Shown piece after piece: positions 24,688 to 31,092 of a stretch of DNA of 64,000 bases. The stretch's first letter is position 1; each line of letters starts with the position of its first letter. The translations under genes and the position numbers were made by a program. The DNA is from an uncultured Olsenella sp. (GTDB lineage Bacteria; Actinomycetota; Coriobacteriia; Coriobacteriales; Atopobiaceae), in NCBI GenBank assembly GCA_900540955.1, contig UQIF01000001.1:1-64000 (forward strand), given 5' to 3'. The notes beneath the pieces are model-generated. The model did not search any database. It worked only from the letters and a program-made list of their open reading frames with translations, and had not been told where the DNA came from.

Positions 24688-25639
24688 TCAGTCGGCGAGC
24701 GCCATCACGAGGAACCTCGTGGACGCGCCGAGGCAGAGCATGTCGCTGTTCGAGATCTGCACGGCAGGCCAGTCCTCGTCCGCGGGGCGCTCCGATTTCG
24801 GCGGCTCGATCGTGATCTTCTCGCGCGTCTCGCCGCTCACGAGGTAGGAGCCGTTCGTGGATCCGAGGCCGCGCGCCAGCCATGCCCCGCTCTCGCGCCA
24901 TACGCGCAGGTGCCTGCGAGAGACCGAGGGATCGACGTCGGCGATGTCGTCCGCGCCGTTTGCGAGCGAGCCGATGACCGTGCCCTCGGGAGCGGTGGAG
25001 ACGACGTGCAACGGGGGCTTCGCGGCGCCGTCTATGATGCGAAGAAGCCCGACGCGCCTGGGCCCTTGCGGTTCTTGGCGGGTGCACCTGGCATTGGCGG
25101 CGCTCGCCGACTGGGTGCTCAGCGCGGTCGAGAGCTTGCCCTCGATGAACCGCTCGGTGCTGAGCGCCGCGACGGCGGGGTCCCCGAGGCACCCGCAGGC
25201 TATAAAGAGGTGCAGGAAGAGAACCCCGCGGTCGGACTCGGCGGCAAGGCGTGCCGCCTTGATGCGCCTCACGGTGTTCGTGTAGATGTTCTCGTCGAGC
25301 CCGCATGCGGCGAGCGCGGAGCACATCCTTTGGACAGCGGACGCCCGCGTAGTGCGCGCTTGCGCGCTCGCGGGCGTCCGCGTCCCCGAGGCTCTTCAGG
25401 ATGCGCGCGTAGAGCGTCTGGGAACTTACCCCAAAGTCCTGGAAACAGGACGCCCCGAGGCTACCCGGCTTCGCGTGGACGATCTTCGTCGAGAGGAACG
25501 GGCGGTCGAGGATACGGCTGGAAAGCGGCATGTCGCCGTAGCACGCCGTGGGGGAAATGAGGGTGCGTGCCGCGTCGCGGTTTGTTATGCCTGCGAATTC
25601 GCGCAGGTCAGAGTACATTTCCGAGCTTGGTGTAATCAC
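24688..25639 (-). pseudogene. FHA-domain protein gene with a frameshift
   Basis: Two overlapping frames together make one protein of about 317 residues. The N-terminal part starts at GTG 25639 (MITPSSEMYSD after recoding; GGGAGGGG nine bases upstream; ATG 25660 is an alternative) and runs to about 25330. The C-terminal part continues in the +1 frame from about 25326 (SALAACGLDENIYTN) to the stop at 24688. It contains an FHA domain: GTVIGSL, DPSVSRRHLRVW and LGSTNGSYL carry the Arg, Ser-Arg-His and Asn phosphopeptide-binding residues. The shift lies between about 25395 and 25326, where a 13-bp GC-rich hairpin (25337-25381) occurs, so a base-calling error is possible. Next to the kinase gene it would act in phospho-signalling. 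Confidence 0.75.
25337..25381. other. Perfect 13-bp hairpin at the FHA gene frameshift
   Basis: GCGGACGCCCGCG (25337-25349) pairs with CGCGGGCGTCCGC (25369-25381); the loop contains a further GCGCGC pair. On the gene's strand it precedes CCAAAGG, so it is upstream of any slip at that site. Confidence 0.7.
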
Positions 25640-25747
25640 GAATCCAATCCCCTCCCTCATTATTTAATCAAACATTTATGCTTACATTCTAGCGCGGGAG
25701 ACGTTAAATGCCCAAAACGTTTGCCTGGGGTAACGCGCTTGCAAAGG

Positions 25748-25785
25748 GCGGCGCCCGCAGGCGAGTTAATGCCGGCGGGCGCCGC
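25748..25785. terminator. Hairpin between the FHA gene and a small membrane gene
   Basis: GCGGCGCCCGC (25748-25758) and GCGGGCGCCGC (25775-25785) form a perfect 11-bp stem. On the minus strand it follows the 25837-26052 gene and is trailed only by CCTTT, so termination is probable rather than certain. Nothing else is seen in 25640-25836. Confidence 0.55.
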
Positions 25786-25836
25786 TCAAAACGTTGATTT
25801 ATTTGATCGGGTTGGACGCGAACGGGCTATTCGTGC

Positions 25837-26052
25837 CTAGCGCCATGCGCTGTCGTCGTAGAAATCCCAGAAGCTGATGTGCTTGGGGCGCTCGAAGGCC
25901 GCTATAAGTGATCCCGACTCGATCGCGCTGCCGCCCTGGGCGCGTCCGCTCTTCGAAGCCCCGGACTTCTTTGCAATAAAGAAGGCGGCGACGATGATAA
26001 GGACGATGAGCAGGGGATTTCTAGTCAGCATATACAGAAGCTCGTCAAGCAT
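25837..26052 (-). CDS. Small single-pass membrane protein, unknown
   Basis: 71 residues: MLDELLYMLTRN, then a hydrophobic helix (about 13-27, LLIVLIIVAAFFIA), then a basic, Gly/Ser-rich tail ending FWDFYDDSAWR. GGAGT lies just before ATG 26052. I do not recognise a family. It is just upstream of the FHA and kinase genes on the same strand, so it may be part of the same unit. Confidence 0.55.
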   Translation of the reverse strand: MLDELLYMLTRNPLLIVLIIVAAFFIAKKSGASKSGRAQGGSAIESGSLIAAFERPKHISFWDFYDDSAWR

Positions 26053-26081
26053 GATGACTCCAATCGGTGGGTTAGGTGGGG

Positions 26082-26246
26082 CTAAAGGCTCTTCAGGGCC
26101 TCGAGCTGGGCCTTAGCGAGGCGGCCGCTCTCTGCCTTCTTTTCGCGCAGGAGGGTGCGCAGGGCGAGCGCGTACTTGCGCTGCGAGGGGAGGAAACTCA
26201 CGCAGTAGGTCCCCGCATAGATCCGCTCGATTTGCGTGTCGTTCAC
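26082..26246 (-). CDS. Very small possible gene or 5'-truncated remnant
   Basis: From GTG 26246 to TAG 26084-26082, 54 residues beginning MNDTQIERIYAGTYC (GTG read as Met) and ending LAKAQLEALKSL. The frame is also open and protein-like for about 35 codons upstream (VIPRESGLLRAENNEEG) until it enters repeat cluster 4, without an ATG. Its charged, helix-rich C-terminus looks coding, and it may be the 3' remnant of a longer gene cut by the repeats. Start and reality are uncertain. Confidence 0.4.
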   Translation of the reverse strand: MNDTQIERIYAGTYCVSFLPSQRKYALALRTLLREKKAESGRLAKAQLEALKSL

Positions 26247-26354
26247 GATGCCCCGACCTTGGGCTCCCGCACGTCCTTCCTCGTTGTTCTCGGCGCGAAG
26301 CAGCCCTGATTCGCGCGGAATGACCGCGGGTCCCAGCTGCGTGCCGCCCTTCTT

Positions 26355-26535
26355 GCTAAGAAACGCCCAGTTCCAGCTGTTGCCGAAACTTATCCGCTAA
26401 GAAACCGCGGGTCCCAGCTCAATTTCAAGGCTGGGACCCGCGGTTTCTTGGCAAGAAGGGCTGTCGGAGAGCTGGTACTCGCGTTTTCTTAGCGAAGACG
26501 AAGCCGTCGGGGGCTGGGACCTGCGCTTTCTTAGC
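26355..26535. repeat. TAAGAAA repeat cluster 4 (five units plus a decayed one)
   Basis: Forward units 26355-26377 and 26396-26418; inverted units 26430-26452, 26471-26493 and 26513-26535. All are 23 bases, with GGTCCCAGC-like cores. Units 2 and 3 form a near-perfect hairpin. A decayed forward unit ends at about 26338 (CGCGGGTCCCAGC). The spacer after unit 3 (AAGAAGGGCTGTCGGAGA) parallels that of cluster 3. The stretch 26247-26631 holds only this cluster and the terminator that follows. Confidence 0.85.
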
Positions 26536-26568
26536 GGGGCGATGCCGCCGCTGCCGTTCAGCGTCCAC

Positions 26569-26604
26569 AAAGAAGGGCCGCCCCTCGCCGATGAGGGGCG
26601 GCCC
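26569..26604 (-). terminator. Terminator of the FmdB-like gene
   Basis: A perfect 12-bp stem, GGGCCGCCCCTC with its complement (26575-26586 and 26593-26604). On the minus strand it is followed by TTCTTTGTGG. Confidence 0.8.
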
Positions 26605-26631
26605 CGACCGCTGAAACCCCGCGGTGCGCGA

Positions 26632-26868
26632 TTAGGCGTTCGGGCAGCTCTCACAGCAACCGCCGCTCGTGGCCTCGGTGCAGCTCGAGCCGCCGCGTTG
26701 GTCGGTGTTGTAGAAGCCCGACCCCTTGAAGACGATGCCGTTCGTGCCGAAGACGCGCTCGCACTCGCCGCCGCACTCGGGGCACTTGACCTCAGGCGTC
26801 TCGCCCATGGGGTGCTCGACCTCGAAGACCTTGTCGCAGGAAGTGCAGCGATAATCGTAACGTGCCAT
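26632..26868 (-). CDS. FmdB-family zinc ribbon protein
   Basis: 78 residues. MARYDYRCTSCDKVFEVEH with CPECGG forms the two-knuckle ribbon of the FmdB/CxxC_CxxC_SSSS family; FKGSGFYNTD is also characteristic. The C-terminus adds a further run of cysteines (SCTEATSGGCCESC). GAAAGGG lies just upstream of ATG 26868. The family name comes from a putative regulator in the fmd operon; the biochemical role is unknown. Confidence 0.88.
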   Translation of the reverse strand: MARYDYRCTSCDKVFEVEHPMGETPEVKCPECGGECERVFGTNGIVFKGSGFYNTDQRGGSSCTEATSGGCCESCPNA

Positions 26869-27018
26869 GTTTTCGTACCCTTTCGGTGACTCGCGTAGTT
26901 AGCATCAATTACTGTACCCGAAAACCTATCCTCCCGAGTTGACGGCATAATATGACTCAGTTACGACACACGCCGCGCCGTCTGCCTCGCGGACGCGCGC
27001 CGCAAAGAAAGGACATCC

Positions 27019-28389
27019 ATGAAACCTCTTGGCGCGATCTTCGACGTCGACGGCACCCTTGTGGACTCGATGGCCATGTGGGCGGATTCTACCGAGTGGG
27101 TTTTCCGCCACTACGGGGCCCAGATGCCCGAGGGCTTCTTTAAGCGCGTGGAGCCGCTCACGGTCATGGACATGTGCGTGATCGACCACGAGGAGTTCGG
27201 CTTCGGCACTTCCGCCGAGGAGGTCTACGAGGCGGTGTGCGCACACGTGCGTGACTGCTACGCCCATGAGATCAAGATGTTCTCCGGAGCGCGGGACTTC
27301 CTCGCCGAGCTCGCCGCCGCGGGAATTCCCATGGTTGTCGCGAGCTCGACGCCTGTGCGTGAGTTCACGGTCGGGCTCGAGGCCCACGGCCTGCGTGGGT
27401 TCTTCCGCGACGTCGTCTCGACCGAGGACGTCGGCGGCCGCGACAAGGAGTTTCCCGATGTCTACTTGGAGGCCTGCCGCCGCCTCGGGCTCGACGCCGA
27501 CGACCCCGAGCAGCGCGCGGGCGTCTGGGTGTTCGAGGACGCGCCCTTCGGCGTTCAGACCTCCCACAAGGCCGGTTTCCGCGTCGTCGGGCTCATGAAC
27601 GACCACGACGGCCGCCGCGAGGAGGACGTGCGCCCCTACTGCGACATCTACGTCCACGGCTTCGCCGAGCTCTCGCTCGCCCTGCTCGAGGACTTTGAGC
27701 GGACCCCCGAGACGCTCGCGTGCGCGGAGCCCCTGCGCGCGCTTGTCGTCGACGGGTCCCCGGAGGCGAGCTCGCCTGAGCTCGTGCGCGCCCTCGCCGC
27801 CGAGGCCGACTACGTCGTCGCCGTCGACCGAGGCGCCGAGTCGCTCCTTTCCGCCGGCGTGGAGCCCGACGTCTTCGCGGGCGACGCCGACTCGGTGGGC
27901 CCCGAGGCCGCGGCCTGGGCCCGCGAGCACGCGAGCGCAGACATCCGCTTTCCTTCCGAGAAGTACGCGACCGACCTGGCGCTCGGCCTCGACTGCGCGG
28001 CCCACGAGGCCGCCCGGCGATCCCGCCCGCTTTCCGTCACGCTGACCTGCGCCTCGGGTGGCCGACCCGACCACGCGCTCGCGGTCATCGGCCTGCTCGC
28101 CGATGCCCCCGCCGTGGGCGCGCGGATGGTCGAGGACGGCTTCGAGCTGCGCGTGCTGCGCCCGGAGGGGGAGGGCGCTTGGGAGCTCGGCGCCGACGCC
28201 TTGGGCCGCACCTTCTCGGCGGTGGCGGTCGCGCCCGGCACCCGCGTCGACCTTGAGGGCATGCAGTGGCCGCTTGCGGACAAGCCCATGGGGCTTCTTG
28301 CCGACCTCGGAATCTCGAACGTCGTCACCTCCGCCGACGCGCGCGCCGTCTGCCGCGCGGGAGCGCTTGCGGCGTTTCTCATCAAATAA
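27019..28389 (+). CDS. Fusion of a HAD-family phosphatase and thiamine pyrophosphokinase
   Basis: 456 residues, two enzymes in one frame. Residues 1-220 are a beta-phosphoglucomutase-like HAD hydrolase: IFDVDGTLVDS nucleophile, VVASSTPVREF, and FEDAPFGVQTSHKAGF. Residues 235-456 match thiamine pyrophosphokinase: VDRGAESLLSAGVEPDVFAGDADS, KYATDLALGL and GGRPDHALAVIGLL, then a C-terminal beta domain. The second half would make thiamine diphosphate from thiamine and ATP; the first may remove phosphate from a thiamine or sugar phosphate. No stop or break separates them. GAAAGGA precedes ATG 27019. Confidence 0.88.
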   Translation: MKPLGAIFDVDGTLVDSMAMWADSTEWVFRHYGAQMPEGFFKRVEPLTVMDMCVIDHEEFGFGTSAEEVYEAVCAHVRDCYAHEIKMFSGARDFLAELAAAGIPMVVASSTPVREFTVGLEAHGLRGFFRDVVSTEDVGGRDKEFPDVYLEACRRLGLDADDPEQRAGVWVFEDAPFGVQTSHKAGFRVVGLMNDHDGRREEDVRPYCDIYVHGFAELSLALLEDFERTPETLACAEPLRALVVDGSPEASSPELVRALAAEADYVVAVDRGAESLLSAGVEPDVFAGDADSVGPEAAAWAREHASADIRFPSEKYATDLALGLDCAAHEAARRSRPLSVTLTCASGGRPDHALAVIGLLADAPAVGARMVEDGFELRVLRPEGEGAWELGADALGRTFSAVAVAPGTRVDLEGMQWPLADKPMGLLADLGISNVVTSADARAVCRAGALAAFLIK

Positions 28390-28400
28390 GATCCGCGGAT

Positions 28401-28419
28401 CCGGGGGCATGGCCCCCGG
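28401..28419 (+). other. GC-rich hairpin after the HAD-TPK gene
   Basis: CCGGGGGCATGGCCCCCGG is self-complementary and follows a GATCCGCGGATC palindrome. No T-run follows; it may end or stabilise the message. Nothing else is seen in 28420-28600. Confidence 0.4.
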
Positions 28420-28609
28420 CCCGGCGCGACGATTCGGCGGGGCGGAATTTCTGGAAATGCTGTCCCTTTGCGCGCCATTTTGGTCGGGTAGGGCTACAAT
28501 GCCTCTCCGAGCAACACGACAAAACGCACCAACCCACGACTCCTGCTCCAAGCCGTGACAAAAACTGCACAATCCACCTGTGTTTCTCGTATGCAGGCCT
28601 GAGCGCCTG

Positions 28610-28618
28610 TGTTATATT
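28610..28618 (+). promoter_or_regulatory. Extended -10 promoter of rpmB
   Basis: TGTTATATT is an extended -10 (TGnTATATT) 60 bases before the rpmB start; the matching -35 position (TATGCA, about 28590) is weak. Confidence 0.5.
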
Positions 28619-28678
28619 CATACGGCTTTGTGAATTGCGGGCGCAGCCATGCGCCGCGCCCCCGAGGAGGTTTTAACC

Positions 28679-28867
28679 ATGTCGAAGGTCTGTGAGTTCT
28701 GCGGTAAGCACCCGGTTGCTGGTCACACCATCAGCCACTCCCACCGCGTCGTCAACCGTACGTTCAAGCCGAACATCCAGCGCGTCACCGTCGTCGTCGA
28801 CGGCCACAAGCGTAAGGCCAACGTCTGCACCCGTTGCCTCAAGTCCGGCAAGATCGCCCGCAGCTAA
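28679..28867 (+). CDS. rpmB: 50S ribosomal protein L28
   Basis: 62 residues from ATG 28679, with GAGGAGG at good distance. MSKVCEFCGKHPVAGHTISHSH and CTRCLKSGKIAR are L28 signatures. Two Cys pairs mark the zinc-binding form rather than the Cys-free paralogue seen under zinc limitation. Single-gene unit with its own promoter and terminator. Confidence 0.96.
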   Translation: MSKVCEFCGKHPVAGHTISHSHRVVNRTFKPNIQRVTVVVDGHKRKANVCTRCLKSGKIARS

Positions 28868-28893
28868 GGCGCATTTCTCCTTGAGAATTTGCA

Positions 28894-28922
28894 GGGAGGC
28901 CGCATAGTCGGCCTCCCTTTTT
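28894..28922 (+). terminator. Terminator of rpmB
   Basis: GGGAGGCCG and CGGCCTCCC around a CATAGT loop, then TTTTT. Confidence 0.9.
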
Positions 28923-28942
28923 CATGCAGCGCCCGTGTGCGG

Positions 28943-28948
28943 TATACT
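28943..28948 (+). promoter_or_regulatory. Candidate -10 of the Asp23-FakA-recG operon
   Basis: TATACT (28943-28948), with a weak TTCATG 16 bases upstream, lies 60 bases before the Asp23-family start. Confidence 0.4.
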
Positions 28949-29007
28949 TCCTTAATTAGTCAATGCGTACCAACTACCCACGGAGCACTTCCGCGAGAGG
29001 AGACCTC

Positions 29008-29355
29008 ATGTCTGGTGCTATTCCGGGAACGCTCAAGGTTTCTAACGACGTCATCGCCGACCTTGCCGGCTATGCCGCGCTCGAGTGCTACGGCGTCGTT
29101 GGCATGGCCGAGATCGACGGCCAGACCGGCGTCGTCCGCCTGCTTCCGTCCTACCGCCTGCGCAAGGGCATCGACGTCACCGCCGCCGACGGCAAGGTCA
29201 AGCTCGACCTCCACGTCATCGTCGAGCAGGGCGTCAACATGTCCTCCGTCGTCAACAACCTGACGAGCTCCGTCCGCTTCATCCTGAAGCAGATCGCCGA
29301 GCTCGCCGACGTGGACGTCAAGATCCACATCGAGGGCCTGCGCGTCGCGCGTTAA
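29008..29355 (+). CDS. Asp23/Gls24 family (YloU-like) protein
   Basis: 115 residues from ATG 29008 (AGAGGAGA upstream). Family motifs: VSNDVIADLAGYAALECYGVVGMA, KGIDVTAADGKVKLDLHVIVEQGVN and VKIHIEGLRV. Members are envelope-stress or membrane-anchored proteins of Gram-positives. Its place directly before a DAK2-domain gene matches the yloU-yloV pair of Firmicutes. Confidence 0.92.
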   Translation: MSGAIPGTLKVSNDVIADLAGYAALECYGVVGMAEIDGQTGVVRLLPSYRLRKGIDVTAADGKVKLDLHVIVEQGVNMSSVVNNLTSSVRFILKQIAELADVDVKIHIEGLRVAR

Positions 29356-29400
29356 GCCGCCGCCGAGACTGACCGCTTCAACGAACCGAGGTTCCTAAAG

Positions 29401-31074
29401 ATGATCGCCAACGTCATCCGCACCTGCTTCCCCGTGGCCGCCAAGGCCCTGGCCGACAAGGCCGAGGACGTCAACAAGCTCAACGTCTTCCCCGTGCCCG
29501 ACGGTGACACCGGCACGAACATGTCGCTTACCCTTGGCACCGTGGTCAAGGAGGTCCAGGCTCTTCCCGCCGACGCCACCATGGACGAGATCGCCAAGGC
29601 CATCACCCACGGCTCCCTTATGGGCGCCCGCGGCAACTCCGGCGTCATCACCTCGCAGATCCTGCGCGGCATCGCCGAGGGCCTTTGCGAGGCCAAGAAC
29701 CAGGAGGAGCCCACCCCCGTCGACATCGCGCGCGCCTGGCGCCGCGGCGTGAAGGTCGCCTTCAAGGCGGTCCGCAAGCCGGTCGAGGGCACGATCCTCA
29801 CCGTCCTGCGTGACATCTCGACCCGCGCCGACAAGCTCGAGAAGACCAAGATCACCACGACCGAGATGCTCGACGCCCTCGTGGTCGAGGCCTACGAGTC
29901 CGTGGCGCGCACCCCCGACCTGCTGCCCGTCCTCAAGGAGAACGGCGTCGTCGACTCCGGCGCCTACGGCTTCGCGACCTTCTTCGAGGCCTTCGTCAAC
30001 GCCGTCGAGGGCAAGGCCGGCGAGCTGTCCGACTTCGACCCCACCGTCACGGCTGCCGACGCCAAGTCCGACGTCTCCTCCAAGGTCCAGATCGAGCTCA
30101 ACAACGACTGGGAGGGCTCGGAGTTCCGCTACTGCAACGAGTTCCTCTTCCACGCCGAGAAGCCCTTCGACCCCGATGAGGCCCTCACGCACCTCGCCAC
30201 CCTCGGCGACTGCGAGCTCGTCGTCGGTTCCTACCCCGACTACAAGGTCCACGTTCACTCCAACGAGCCGAACAAGGTCCTTGAGTACATGCTGGGCTTC
30301 GGCCAGATCTTCGAGGTCTTCATCCACAACATGGACCTCGAGGCAGCCGACCGCACCGCAAAGATCGCGGAGGACCAGAAGGCCGCTGCCGCCGAGAAGG
30401 CCCCCAAGAAGCCCCTCGGCTTCGTCGCCGTCGCCGCCGGCTCCGGCCAGGAGTCGATCCTGAAGTCCCTCGGCGTCGACGTCGTCGTCTCGGGCGGCCA
30501 GACCATGAACCCCTCCACCGCAGACATCCTTGGCGCCATCGAGGAGACCAACGCCGAGAACGTCATCGTGCTGCCCAACAACGGCAACATCCGCATGGCC
30601 TCCGAGGCCGCGGCGTCCGCGTGCGAGGACGCTCACGTTGCCGTCGTCGCGACCAAGACCGTGCTGCAGGCGTTCAGCGCCATGTTCGTCGTCGACCCCG
30701 ACGCCTCCCTCGAGGACAACGCCGAGGCCATGCGCGAGGCAATCGCCGAGGTGCGCGGCGGCGAGGTCACCCGCGCCGTGCGCGACTCCCAGGCCGCCGA
30801 TGGCTCCCCGATCCACGACGGCGACGTCATGGGCATCCAGGACGGCTCCATCGACGTGGTGGGCGACGACGTCAAGAAGGTCACGCTCGACCTCATCGCA
30901 AAGATGCAGGACGAGGAGGAGGGCGACTCGCTCACCATCCTCGCCGGCTCCGACATGGACGATGAGGCCTTCGAGGACCTCGTCGACGCCATCGAGGAGG
31001 CCCAGCCCGACCTCGAGGTCGACGCTCACCGCGGTGAACAGCCGCTCTACCCGGTCGTCTTCGCCATCGAGTAG
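29401..31074 (+). CDS. DAK2-domain protein, FakA/YloV-like fatty acid kinase
   Basis: 557 residues. The N-terminal kinase domain has NVFPVPDGDTGTNMSLTL and SLMGARGNSGVITSQILRG, whose aspartates bind Mg-ATP. The middle segment has EFRYCNEFLF and DYKVHVHSNEP, and the C-terminal domain reads VAVAAGSGQESILKSLGVDVVVSGGQTMNPST, typical of FakA. FakA phosphorylates fatty acids held by FakB proteins, feeding them to PlsX/PlsY; plsX is 5 kb downstream. No fakB is in the window. It is 45 bases after the Asp23 gene, in one operon with recG. Confidence 0.92.
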   Translation: MIANVIRTCFPVAAKALADKAEDVNKLNVFPVPDGDTGTNMSLTLGTVVKEVQALPADATMDEIAKAITHGSLMGARGNSGVITSQILRGIAEGLCEAKNQEEPTPVDIARAWRRGVKVAFKAVRKPVEGTILTVLRDISTRADKLEKTKITTTEMLDALVVEAYESVARTPDLLPVLKENGVVDSGAYGFATFFEAFVNAVEGKAGELSDFDPTVTAADAKSDVSSKVQIELNNDWEGSEFRYCNEFLFHAEKPFDPDEALTHLATLGDCELVVGSYPDYKVHVHSNEPNKVLEYMLGFGQIFEVFIHNMDLEAADRTAKIAEDQKAAAAEKAPKKPLGFVAVAAGSGQESILKSLGVDVVVSGGQTMNPSTADILGAIEETNAENVIVLPNNGNIRMASEAAASACEDAHVAVVATKTVLQAFSAMFVVDPDASLEDNAEAMREAIAEVRGGEVTRAVRDSQAADGSPIHDGDVMGIQDGSIDVVGDDVKKVTLDLIAKMQDEEEGDSLTILAGSDMDDEAFEDLVDAIEEAQPDLEVDAHRGEQPLYPVVFAIE

Positions 31075-31092
31075 GCCCGGAGCCATCGGCCC

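Noticed and set aside
10149..26535. TAAGAAA clusters considered as CRISPR arrays
   Set aside because: Units occur in both orientations, spacers are irregular and partly shared, unit cores vary between clusters, and no cas gene is present.
28889..29263. 124-codon frame overlapping the Asp23-family gene
   Set aside because: Out-of-frame Ser/Arg/Pro-rich shadow; the Asp23 frame has family motifs and a ribosome site.
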